Origin: Mesorhizobium sp. LMG 17147
Lineage (GTDB): Bacteria; Pseudomonadota; Alphaproteobacteria; Rhizobiales; Rhizobiaceae
Direction of reading: 5' to 3'
Assembly (NCBI RefSeq): GCF_024297145.1
Contig: NZ_JANCTC010000008.1
Coordinates: 124,001-188,000 of the forward strand
Length of the DNA: 64,000 nucleotides
Part shown: in pieces, positions 24,997 through 31,807 of the stretch
Position numbering within the stretch: the stretch's first letter is position 1
How the letters are laid out: every line of letters starts with the position of its first letter
The notes under the pieces: model-generated
The model's input: the letters and a program-made list of their open reading frames with translations, nothing else
Told to the model about the DNA's origin: nothing
Database searches by the model: none
Made by a program: the position numbers and the translations under genes

Positions 24997-26204
24997 TGAG
25001 CGCGGCCCAGCCACGACCTCGGCGGTCGACATCAGCAAGGCGGGTGGTGGAGGACTGCATGGCAGACGGTGCCGGCGTCGAAGCCGTCATCGCCAGGCTG
25101 GCTCTCCGTTTCGAGACAGGAATCGAAGCCGCAGAACTGGCGAAGATTGCACAAAACACGCATTCGGCCGATCCGCGAAAGACGGCAAAACTACGACGGA
25201 TTGCGGACCTGCTTCAGCGCAGGCCTGAGATCTTCGCCACGCTGCGCAAAACAGGTGCTGCCGTTCGGCACGAGCGTGGCGATGGCGAGACCGACGATGC
25301 GGTCGTCAACCGGCTGGCGGCAGGGTTTGACGCGGCGGCGGCGATCTCCCCGGCGGCGAGCGTCCAGCTATCGTCGCTGGGCGATGAGGAAAAGCTCGCG
25401 GCCGCTACGGCTGAAATCGTTGCATGGCTGGAGGGGCGAGGCTTTACCGGAACCGGCCGCGACATACTGGATATCGGCTGTGGCATCGGTCGGTTCGAAC
25501 AGGCGCTCTCCGCTCTGTCGCACCGGATCGTCGGCAGCGATATATCCCCGGCGATGATCTCGATCGCCCGCCGGCGATGCGCCGGGCTCGGCAATGTAGA
25601 ATTCCGCCCTACCCGCGGTTTCGATCTTGCCGATTTCCAGGATGCCAGCTTCGACCGCGTGCTGGCCGTCGACAGCTTTCCCTATCTGGTGCTGGCCGGC
25701 CTCGCGGAACGACATTTCGTGGAAATCGCACGCGTGCTGAAGAGGCCAGGCATGGCCGTGCTTTTGAATTATTCATATCGCGGATCGCCGGCGCTGGATC
25801 GCGCCGACGTTCATAACTTCGCCAACGCAAATGGCATGCAAGTTGTCGTCGACGGCGAAAAGCCGTTCCGGCACTGGGACGGCGATGCCTTCCTGCTTAC
25901 GATTTCCGGCGGAACATTGCGGCCCAACGCAGGTTCGGATGCCGAACGGGAAAAGCCGCTATTCGACAGCAGGAAGGAGGACGAGATGGCGTCCGGCAGC
26001 AAGAAGCACATCGGTCGCGGCAGTCACGGCAAAGGCGCCGGCGCTGGCGCGATGACCGATCTTCCCAAGGACAAGATCGGAGAGAACGCCGTTCTGTCCA
26101 ACAGAGACAAGAAGCAGCACACCAAGGAGCGTGGGCTCGACGGCAATCGGGTCAAGTCCGAGCAGTACCAGGATCATTCAGCGGATCGGCGGCCTGAAGA
26201 CTGA
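24996..26204 (+). CDS. class I methyltransferase, frame continues into a small stress gene
   Basis: The first about 330 residues form a SAM-dependent methyltransferase (ILDIGCGIGRFEQALSAL near residue 157, a motif-II-like VLAVDSFPYLV, and RVLKRPGMAVLLNYSY). A helical N-terminal part precedes it. There is no stop at the natural end near 25980: the frame runs on through a separate small gene (25986-26204) that has its own promoter-like site and ribosome site, so the full product would be 402 residues with a 72-residue basic tail. The stop may have been lost, or most of the small protein may be made from its own start. It starts by TGATG overlap with the acyltransferase gene. Confidence 0.8.
   Translation: MSAAQPRPRRSTSARRVVEDCMADGAGVEAVIARLALRFETGIEAAELAKIAQNTHSADPRKTAKLRRIADLLQRRPEIFATLRKTGAAVRHERGDGETDDAVVNRLAAGFDAAAAISPAASVQLSSLGDEEKLAAATAEIVAWLEGRGFTGTGRDILDIGCGIGRFEQALSALSHRIVGSDISPAMISIARRRCAGLGNVEFRPTRGFDLADFQDASFDRVLAVDSFPYLVLAGLAERHFVEIARVLKRPGMAVLLNYSYRGSPALDRADVHNFANANGMQVVVDGEKPFRHWDGDAFLLTISGGTLRPNAGSDAEREKPLFDSRKEDEMASGSKKHIGRGSHGKGAGAGAMTDLPKDKIGENAVLSNRDKKQHTKERGLDGNRVKSEQYQDHSADRRPED
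25911..25935 (+). promoter_or_regulatory. EcfG-type promoter inside the methyltransferase frame
   Basis: GGAAC at 25911-25915 and GTT at 25933-25935, spacer 17, about 50 bases before the small gene at 25986. It supports independent expression of that gene. Confidence 0.55.
25986..26204 (+). CDS. small basic stress-type protein, in frame with upstream methyltransferase
   Basis: A 72-residue hydrophilic protein starting MASGSKKHIGRGSHGKGAG, rich in lysine, glycine and histidine, with GENAVLSNRDKKQHTKERG in the middle. It resembles a recurrent family of small rhizobial proteins of unknown role. A strong GGAAGGAGG ribosome site precedes ATG 25986, and a GGAAC-N17-GTT site lies upstream, so it is very probably translated by itself as well as, or instead of, as a tail of the methyltransferase. 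Confidence 0.75.
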   Translation: MASGSKKHIGRGSHGKGAGAGAMTDLPKDKIGENAVLSNRDKKQHTKERGLDGNRVKSEQYQDHSADRRPED

Positions 26205-26383
26205 TCGTTGCGGCGGCATATGGCTTGCAGCCGGCGAGCAATTGAAACGCAGCGAGAGCCCAACCGCTGACGAAGCTGTGCAAGGACCGAAGCCGGTCGC
26301 ATGGATGGCCTGCAAATTCTTGCAAACTCGCACTGTTGCCGCCAGAGTGAGATGAAGGGACCAACATTTGCCAAGAGAACGCG

Positions 26384-26560
26384 ATGTCTCGCGCAAGGGA
26401 AGATTCCGTCGGCACGCGCGCCGATCTGACGATAGACCGGGAAATCGCTTCCTTGCTTGCGGCAATCGAGCAGGAAAGGGTTCCTGACCGGCTGACCAAA
26501 CTTGCGATCGAATTGCAGCATGCGCTTGTCGAAAGACGCTTGCGCGGAACCAGTAACTAA
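26384..26560 (+). CDS. NepR-like anti-sigma peptide
   Basis: A 58-residue protein that ends 11 bases before the end of the convergent EcfG sigma gene. The core, about residues 19-48 (REIASLLAAIEQERVPDRL then TKLAIELQHAL), fits the NepR pattern of two helices with V/I-PDR between them. NepR holds EcfG inactive until phosphorylated PhyR removes it. In most rhizobia nepR precedes ecfG in one operon; here they face each other. The ATG at 26384 has only a weak purine-rich upstream stretch. The assignment rests on the motif and the neighbour. Confidence 0.68.
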   Translation: MSRAREDSVGTRADLTIDREIASLLAAIEQERVPDRLTKLAIELQHALVERRLRGTSN

Positions 26561-26571
26561 CGTGACATATA

Positions 26572-27156
26572 TTAGCGGCGCCTCTCGGCTTCGAAGTCCA
26601 GTTGTCCTTCGGACAGATAGCTGCGCCTTTCCATCAGGGTTTGCGAGGAACTTTCGCCTAGGTATTCAAGCACGCCGGCGCGGGCCCTGTTGAGCCGGCT
26701 CTTCACGGTTCCCACCGCGCAACCGCATATTTCGGCGGTTTCCTCATAGCTGACGCCCAGCACGCCTATCAGCATCAGAACCTCGCGCTGATGCTCAGGA
26801 AGGCTCTGGATGGCCTGGTGGACTTCCTTGCCCTGTACGGACCATTCCTGCGTCGCTTCCGAGATCGGCCGCAGCGAAGCACAGTCGAGCAGGCCAGGCG
26901 CTTCCCTCACGGCGGCCCTGACACGCGTGTAGTAGGTGTTGCGCATGATCGTGAAGAGCCATGACTTCATACGCGTTCCAGCTTCGAACTTGTCAATGTT
27001 GGCCAGGCCCTTGGTCAGCGTCTCCTGGACCAGGTCGTCGGCATCATCGGGAGTGCGGCAGAAGGTGCGGGCGAAAGCCCTCAAAGCGGGTATGAGGTCG
27101 ACGATGGAAACGTCTTCGGTTTCGCGGGTCGCTAAGGCGTAGGCTGTGGGTGGCAA
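26572..27156 (-). CDS. EcfG-type (general stress response) sigma factor
   Basis: An ECF sigma factor of about 194 residues. Region 2 (DLIPALRAFARTFCRTPDDA through SWLFTIMRNTYYTR) and region 4 (LPEHQREVLMLIGVLGVSYE, CAVGTVKSRLNRAR) are complete and typical of the EcfG/ECF15 group that runs the general stress response in alphaproteobacteria. The TTG at 27156, after GGGAG, gives the usual length; the frame is open back to an ATG at 27339, but the added 61 residues look non-conserved and would cover the putative promoter. It faces a NepR-like gene. Thirteen exact matches to the EcfG promoter form lie in this window. Confidence 0.88.
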   Translation of the reverse strand: MPPTAYALATRETEDVSIVDLIPALRAFARTFCRTPDDADDLVQETLTKGLANIDKFEAGTRMKSWLFTIMRNTYYTRVRAAVREAPGLLDCASLRPISEATQEWSVQGKEVHQAIQSLPEHQREVLMLIGVLGVSYEETAEICGCAVGTVKSRLNRARAGVLEYLGESSSQTLMERRSYLSEGQLDFEAERRR

Positions 27157-27202
27157 TGGTCCAGCTCCCGTCCAGAATGAGTTCGCGAGCGCAGACCAGT
27201 TA

Positions 27203-27227
27203 AATGCATTGGGCGAAAGATCGTTCC
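27203..27227 (-). promoter_or_regulatory. possible EcfG-type promoter before the sigma gene
   Basis: Minus-strand GGAAC at 27227-27223 and ATT at 27205-27203, spacer 17. EcfG genes are often self-activated, but the -10 differs from GTT. It would place the transcript start near 27195, consistent with the TTG start at 27156. Confidence 0.35.
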
Positions 27228-27304
27228 GGTTGCGAAAATCACCCGCTCCAGAAAACCGGAGAGGGCTTGGCTGAGCAATCCCGGCCGATGGCGATATTTT
27301 TGAC

Positions 27305-27330
27305 GGAACAACCATCGGGATCGCGGAGTT
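27305..27330 (+). promoter_or_regulatory. EcfG-type promoter, GGAAC-N18-GTT
   Basis: GGAAC at 27305-27309 and GTT at 27328-27330, spacer 18. It faces the small gene at 27451, with a leader of about 110 bases. Confidence 0.5.
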
Positions 27331-27450
27331 CAAAATCAAGGTCGTCCGACAATTCGGGCGCCGCCATTTGGCGCGTCGAAATGCGATTCGCAGCGAGCCT
27401 TGGCCGCGACCTCAAGGGCGGCCTGCCACCTCAAGAAACAGGAGGAGTCC

Positions 27451-27654
27451 ATGACAGGAAACAAGCACGCCAAAGGCAAAACGCCGGCCGATAGCGATCT
27501 TGCCAACGATCCCGGCATCGGCAGTTCCAGGGGCACGATCAAGGAGGGCGACCGGCTCGATCAGGGCACCAATACGTTCGAAGGCGATGTCGAGAACGAC
27601 ACCACGCCGCAAGGCGGTATCAATCCTCGGCAAAAGATGCGGACCAACAAGTGA
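27451..27654 (+). CDS. small hydrophilic stress-type protein
   Basis: A 67-residue protein, acidic and asparagine/glycine-rich, with no hydrophobic stretch (ANDPGIGSSRGTIKEGDRL). It has the composition of disordered rhizobial stress proteins. ATG 27451 follows AGGAGGAG, so the frame upstream to 27400 is not needed. It is divergent from the EcfG gene and has a matching promoter-like site. Function unknown. A 7-base inverted repeat at 27680-27698 follows but lacks a T-run. Confidence 0.75.
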   Translation: MTGNKHAKGKTPADSDLANDPGIGSSRGTIKEGDRLDQGTNTFEGDVENDTTPQGGINPRQKMRTNK

Positions 27655-27772
27655 CCGGCCGCGCACGATCGAACAAACCTGCTGCAACCCGTGCAGCAAT
27701 CCCGCGTTAAAGAGCATGAGCCTCGGGTCCGCCCCGGGCGTTGATGCGACAGGCTCTTTCGCGGAGACACAG

Positions 27773-28120
27773 ATGACAAAAAAATTGTTTGGCCGCCCGG
27801 TTCCAATTCTCGTCGGCCTTGGTTTCCCCCGCTATGTCGAAAATATCTGGCAGGCCTATGACGTCTTAAATGAATGGCCGAGCCGCGGTCCGGCGCACAA
27901 GGCGGCGTTCGACGCCTGTCGCGCCGGGCTGGCTGACGAGGTCGACGTCGAGACGGTGCGCGCGGCGTTCGATAAATTCGCCCGCAAGGCGGGCATTCTG
28001 GCCTACGATATCGCAGCCGAAACACCAGCACGCGCCAAAACAGCTGCGAAGGCCTACGACGTTTGGCTGAAACGCCCGTCGGACAGTCGTGTAGACCCTG
28101 AAGACACGCAGCTTGCTTGA
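27773..28120 (+). CDS. DUF982 protein
   Basis: A 115-residue protein of the DUF982 family, which is expanded in rhizobia and has no known function. The typical pattern is visible: a strand with PVPILVGLGFPRYVENI, then AYDVLNEWPSRGPAHKAAFD and a helix VRAAFDKFARKAGIL. The ATG at 27773 is weakly supported by GGAGAC upstream. A second DUF982 gene follows 32 bases later. Confidence 0.85.
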   Translation: MTKKLFGRPVPILVGLGFPRYVENIWQAYDVLNEWPSRGPAHKAAFDACRAGLADEVDVETVRAAFDKFARKAGILAYDIAAETPARAKTAAKAYDVWLKRPSDSRVDPEDTQLA

Positions 28121-28152
28121 AGCGACACCTTGCTTGAACCGGGAGGAATACG

Positions 28153-28452
28153 GTGCAGAGAATAGAGTTCGATACACCTGTTTGCATCTATTTCGGCAAG
28201 CCCGGGCGATCGCGATTGGTCAGTTCCGTTTTCGAAGCAGTACATTGCCTGAAAAGCGAGAAATGGCCGGCGCGCAATGCCCCACTGGCGCTGGCGGCCG
28301 CTGATGTATTGAATCGCGCCCGAACCGGTGAAATTACGGCCGGCAAAGCGCGGCAAGCGTTTGTCGACGCCGCGTGGGAGGCAAACATTCTTGTCGAAGG
28401 CGAGCCGCATGACGGGCATGCCACGACAGCCTTCATATCGGACTGCGGCTGA
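28153..28452 (+). CDS. DUF982 protein
   Basis: A 99-residue second member of DUF982, with IEFDTPVCIYFGKPG, VFEAVHCLKSEKWPARN and ARQAFVDAAWEANILVEG in the family order. GTG is the start, preceded by GGGAGGA. It differs substantially from the neighbour at 27773, so it is an old rather than a recent duplicate. Function unknown. Confidence 0.85.
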   Translation: MQRIEFDTPVCIYFGKPGRSRLVSSVFEAVHCLKSEKWPARNAPLALAAADVLNRARTGEITAGKARQAFVDAAWEANILVEGEPHDGHATTAFISDCG

Positions 28453-28493
28453 AGCGGCAGGCTGCCTCCCTGAAGTTCCGCCCAAAGCTTGGT

Positions 28494-28991
28494 TTATCGC
28501 GAATGATTGGCGTCCTCGGCCTTTTTCTCGCGCTGCTGCCTGAGGATTTCGTCGGTTCCGACGAGCTTCTTCGATCCGCCCGGGATCGCGGTGGAGACGA
28601 CCGCCGGTGGGTCGCTTGCCGGGAAGGAATCTTCCAGGCCTGCCTGCAATTGGTCTTCCAGCGTTTGCGGCTCTTCAGAGCGGCCGGGGGTCCTTCGGGT
28701 ATCTACGCTCTCCAGCGGCTGTGTCATGTCCGGCGAAGACCTGACTTCTCGAATCCAGCCATAGAGCTGTTCGATGGCAAATTCCTTCATCGTGTCGAAA
28801 TCGGCCTTTTCGTCACGCAATGCCTCGATTTGGTCGACCATGGTCTTCTCGAAACGTTCGAGGCTATCGCTTCCGCAGGCCCGGCAGAGACGCACCAGCG
28901 CCTGGCGCAGTATGAGTGGCGCAAAGTGCGCCGTTGCCTCAAGCCTGAGCTGCTGCAAACGCTCCGGGGTAGCGGCTTGGAACTTCGACAT
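28494..28991 (-). CDS. soluble helical protein, unknown function
   Basis: A 165-residue protein. The start at 28991 follows AGAGG; a frame reaching 29093 would overlap the LysE gene and the promoter-like site. The N-terminal half is helical (ATPERLQQLRLEATAHFAP, LVRLCRACGSDSLERFEK), and the C-terminal half is acidic and flexible with LEDSFPASDPPAVV, a short motif that recurs in small rhizobial stress proteins. A GGAAC-N17-GTT site precedes it. No enzyme motif is visible. Confidence 0.75.
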   Translation of the reverse strand: MSKFQAATPERLQQLRLEATAHFAPLILRQALVRLCRACGSDSLERFEKTMVDQIEALRDEKADFDTMKEFAIEQLYGWIREVRSSPDMTQPLESVDTRRTPGRSEEPQTLEDQLQAGLEDSFPASDPPAVVSTAIPGGSKKLVGTDEILRQQREKKAEDANHSR

Positions 28992-29021
28992 GCTCGACCT
29001 CTTCGCCTTGTGGAGCATGTC

Positions 29022-29046
29022 AACGAAAATTGTCGGCGGATGTTCC
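29022..29046 (-). promoter_or_regulatory. EcfG-type promoter, GGAAC-N17-GTT
   Basis: Minus-strand GGAAC at 29046-29042, GTT at 29024-29022, spacer 17; the gene starting at 28991 follows after about 30 bases. Confidence 0.6.
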
Positions 29047-29073
29047 ATCGGCGGCCGCTGCATCGCTCGATCC

Positions 29074-29709
29074 TCAGCGGTGCACGCCACCACCGACTGC
29101 CATGCGGATACCGAGACCGACGACGACGCAGCCTGCCACCCGCTGCTGCCAGAGCCTTACCTTCGGACGTTTCATAATCCAGGCCCCGAGCGTGCCGGAT
29201 GCGAGTGCATATGTGCCCAGCACCAGCACACCGGTCATTTTCTGGGTGCCACCGAGCAGCAGCAATTGCAGCGTGACCGATCCGCGAGCAGGATCGACGA
29301 ACTGCGGAAGGAATGCCACCATAAAGGTTATCGGCCAAGGATTTATCAGATTGGCGATCATTCCTTCGCGTGCGGCCACAAGCGGTCCGACATTGCGCGC
29401 CTCCTCGACGGCGACGCTGGCTGACGGCAACAGCACCAGACGCGATCCAAGCCAAACGAGATAAGCTGCACCCGCCCAGCGAAGCATGGCAAAGGCAAGC
29501 GGCGATGCCTGGAGCAGCGACGATATGCCGAGGGCAAGGAGCGGCAGCTGGACCATACCGGCGCCGAGGGTCATTCCGAGGACGGTGAACAGGGCAATAT
29601 CACGGCCCTGCCCGATGCCGCGCGCAATCACCAGCAGACTGTCGGGCCCCGGCGGCATCTGCATTAGGATGACCGTTCCGACAAAAGCCGTCCACGAAGC
29701 GGGATCCAC
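29074..29709 (-). CDS. LysE/RhtB-family amino-acid exporter
   Basis: A 211-residue inner-membrane protein with about six hydrophobic spans. The N-terminal PPGPDSLLVIARGIGQG and the middle NLINPWPITFMVAFLPQFV are the family signatures. Members export amino acids or related metabolites; the substrate is unknown here. It ends shortly before the promoter-like site of the next gene and starts four bases after the DUF3606-like gene's stop, so those two may be co-transcribed. Confidence 0.9.
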   Translation of the reverse strand: MDPASWTAFVGTVILMQMPPGPDSLLVIARGIGQGRDIALFTVLGMTLGAGMVQLPLLALGISSLLQASPLAFAMLRWAGAAYLVWLGSRLVLLPSASVAVEEARNVGPLVAAREGMIANLINPWPITFMVAFLPQFVDPARGSVTLQLLLLGGTQKMTGVLVLGTYALASGTLGAWIMKRPKVRLWQQRVAGCVVVGLGIRMAVGGGVHR

Positions 29710-29713
29710 GCCG

Positions 29714-29872
29714 CTACTTCGCCCCGGTTTCGTAAGATGCCTTCGCGCTGTCCTTCAACCGGCCGGCATCTCGCATCACCTTGAGTGCTTCGTCCCTCGT
29801 CAGGCCGCAACTGCGGGCAAAAAAATCGATCTCATAGGCCAACTCGGCCGACAGGTCGTGTTTGGCATGCAT
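29714..29872 (-). CDS. DUF3606-like small protein
   Basis: A 52-residue protein starting at ATG 29872. The frame is open to a GTG at 29938, but the GGAAC-N17-GTT site at 29932-29956 would place the transcript start downstream of that GTG, so the shorter form is chosen. The core YEIDFFARSCGLTRDEALKV resembles DUF3606, a short helix-turn-helix-like motif of unknown role that is common in rhizobial stress genes. The family assignment is moderate. Confidence 0.6.
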   Translation of the reverse strand: MHAKHDLSAELAYEIDFFARSCGLTRDEALKVMRDAGRLKDSAKASYETGAK

Positions 29873-29931
29873 TCTTCGCTTGTGTTGCGTGCGCCCATTC
29901 AGGCTCGGTCCCGGATACGTTAGTCCTCCCG

Positions 29932-29956
29932 AACTCACATCGGATCAGTCGGTTCC
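29932..29956 (-). promoter_or_regulatory. EcfG-type promoter, GGAAC-N17-GTT
   Basis: Minus-strand GGAAC at 29956-29952, GTT at 29934-29932, spacer 17. It precedes the DUF3606-like gene and possibly the LysE exporter. Confidence 0.58.
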
Positions 29957-29982
29957 ACGGCCGGACCAATCCGCAGGTTTTC

Positions 29983-30813
29983 TCACGCGCTGTCTGGCCG
30001 GCCCACCCTATCCTTGAGTTCGTTCAGGAACGCGAGCAGCGCGTCCTCAGGATCGTCGGCCTCTTCGGTCAGCATATCGATGCCCCAGTGGCCGAGAACA
30101 GCCTCCTGGACGATGCTCGGCTGCGACATGAAGATGAAGGATTTCGGGCGGCTCTTCTCGTAGCCCGACCGTCGCCAGGTCTGCCAAAGCCTGTGCAACA
30201 GCAGACGGATGTTCATATCAGACATGCTGTAGCCGATGAACAGGATGGTGCGCCCCAGTGCGTCGGCGCGAAACTTCACGTCGAGCGGCGAATCGAACGA
30301 AAGCCGGTCGAAATAGTCGGTCTCCGCCAGGACCAGCGATTTGTCGTCGTCGAAATCGCCGTGGAATTTGATGATCTGCGTCACCTCGCCGGTCGTCTTG
30401 GGCAAGTCCTTTGCGTTGGCCACCTTCACAAAGGGCCGGCCATGAATCTCGAAGGCAACCTCGAGGTTGCGATCATAATTGGTGGTATAGATGATCGGAA
30501 AATCGAGCGATACGATGAGCTTGTGGATTGCCGACCGCCGCACTTCTTCCCGCGAGACGCTCCATTCACGATCCATCCAACTGCGCAAAGGGCCGAGGCT
30601 CCCCTGCTTCAGCCGGTAATATTCGGCAAGCGCCTGATAGCTGGCCTCCGGTGCGCCGATCATATCCTCGTCAAGGCCGAGCTCGTTTTGCATGTGTTCG
30701 ATGAGCTTTTGCCAAGACGGCAGGCCGACGCTCATCGACACCCCGGCTCCAACGAACAAGATAGCTCGTCGCTCTTTCACCGATTGAGCCAGTTGCTCGA
30801 CTGCGGACAGCAT
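29983..30813 (-). CDS. SIR2-like domain protein
   Basis: A 276-residue protein made of a SIR2-like fold alone. The NAD-binding signature FVGAGVSMSVGLPSW is at about residues 20-34, followed by TTNYDRNLE, IIKFHGDFDD (with the conserved His) and LFIGYSMSDMN. SIR2_2-type proteins of this kind occur in antiviral systems, where the domain consumes NAD, but lone copies may have other roles. ATG 30813 is chosen over an upstream TTG; no clear ribosome site is seen. A GGAAC-N18-GTT site lies immediately upstream. Confidence 0.82.
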   Translation of the reverse strand: MLSAVEQLAQSVKERRAILFVGAGVSMSVGLPSWQKLIEHMQNELGLDEDMIGAPEASYQALAEYYRLKQGSLGPLRSWMDREWSVSREEVRRSAIHKLIVSLDFPIIYTTNYDRNLEVAFEIHGRPFVKVANAKDLPKTTGEVTQIIKFHGDFDDDKSLVLAETDYFDRLSFDSPLDVKFRADALGRTILFIGYSMSDMNIRLLLHRLWQTWRRSGYEKSRPKSFIFMSQPSIVQEAVLGHWGIDMLTEEADDPEDALLAFLNELKDRVGRPDSA

Positions 30814-30820
30814 TCGACAC

Positions 30821-30846
30821 AACTGCCAGAAGTGCTGCTCTGTTCC
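30821..30846 (-). promoter_or_regulatory. possible EcfG-type promoter, GGAAC-N18-GTT
   Basis: Minus-strand GGAAC at 30846-30842, GTT at 30823-30821, spacer 18. It is so close to the SIR2-like start that the message would be nearly leaderless, so the match may be chance or the true start lies further in. Confidence 0.35.
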
Positions 30847-31027
30847 GACGGCGCCTGGACCATCGCAAGAATAACTCCGATTTCCGGTTGAGTGCCAACA
30901 CCCAGATCGGCTGTCCCGAGTTCCGGTCCCCGAGTTTGTCCGACCGAATCCGATATTTATTTCGTTCCCTTTGGCACTTCTGCGCCTCCTACGCGTTGGA
31001 GAGTGTTCAACAAAGACGGCGCAGCTA

Positions 31028-31807
31028 ATGGATCGCCATCGGATTGTCTCGGTAGCATTATGTCTGTTCCTGCTTACGATCGGCGCCGTCCAGCAAAAGG
31101 CTTGGGCTCAAGCACCTTGCCCGGCCGACCATGACAAGTTGCTGGCCGCCCTCAAGGCCAACGTCAAATCCAGCGGCGGTCCCGGCAATGGCGGCTTCGA
31201 CACTAATGAATGGGCGGCAGTCGTGGCTCGCGACGGAACTGTCTGCGCCGTCGCCTTCAGTGGGCCTACCGCCGACGCCCAGTGGCCTGGCAGCCGGCTG
31301 ATCGCCGCCGAAAAAGCCAATACCGCCAACGGGCTCAGCCTTGCCCACATGGCGTTGTCCACCGCGAACCTCTATGCGCCGGTGCAGCCCGGCGGTCCTC
31401 TATTCGGCCTGCAGGCCACCAATCCGGTCAATCCAGCGGTGGCCTATGCCGGCGATCCTTCGACGTTTGGAAGCTCCAGCGATCCATTGCTGGGAAAGCC
31501 TATCGGCGGTGTCGTCGTGTTTGGCGGCGGCCTGGCTCTCTACGACGGCAAGGGGATCGTCGGGGCCTTGGGGATAAGCGGCGATTCCTCCTGTGCCGAC
31601 CACAATGTCGCCTGGCGTGTGCGCGCCGCGCTCGGGCTGGATAAGGTACCGGCAGGCGTCAACCCAAACCGCAAGGACGCTATCATTTACGACCTCGATC
31701 CCGGCGGCAAGAGCGCCTCCGGCTGGGGCCATCCATTGTGTGCCGGAAGCGAGGCGGACGTGGCGGCGGAGCTTGGCGCCGGGGTCGGCGGCTCGATACG
31801 CAAATGA
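31028..31807 (+). CDS. exported GlcG/HbpS-family heme-binding-like protein
   Basis: A 259-residue secreted protein. A signal peptide is clear (VSVALCLFLLTIGAVQQ, cut after AWA near residue 27). The rest matches the GlcG/HbpS family (KANTANGLSLAHMALSTANLY, GGVVVFGGGLALYDG, GDSSCADHNVAWRVR). Some members bind heme; many are encoded beside PQQ dehydrogenases and alcohol oxidation genes. Here it overlaps the PQQ dehydrogenase gene by four bases, so a periplasmic role in that oxidation system is likely. Confidence 0.85.
   Translation: MDRHRIVSVALCLFLLTIGAVQQKAWAQAPCPADHDKLLAALKANVKSSGGPGNGGFDTNEWAAVVARDGTVCAVAFSGPTADAQWPGSRLIAAEKANTANGLSLAHMALSTANLYAPVQPGGPLFGLQATNPVNPAVAYAGDPSTFGSSSDPLLGKPIGGVVVFGGGLALYDGKGIVGALGISGDSSCADHNVAWRVRAALGLDKVPAGVNPNRKDAIIYDLDPGGKSASGWGHPLCAGSEADVAAELGAGVGGSIRK

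Noticed and set aside
27157..27339. N-terminal extension of the EcfG sigma factor to an ATG at 27339
   Set aside because: The added 61 residues look non-conserved, and a near-consensus promoter and GGGAG-TTG start lie inside it.
27680..27698. Inverted repeat TGCTGCA-ACCCG-TGCAGCA as a terminator
   Set aside because: No T-run follows, so it is not a usual terminator; it may be a chance hairpin.
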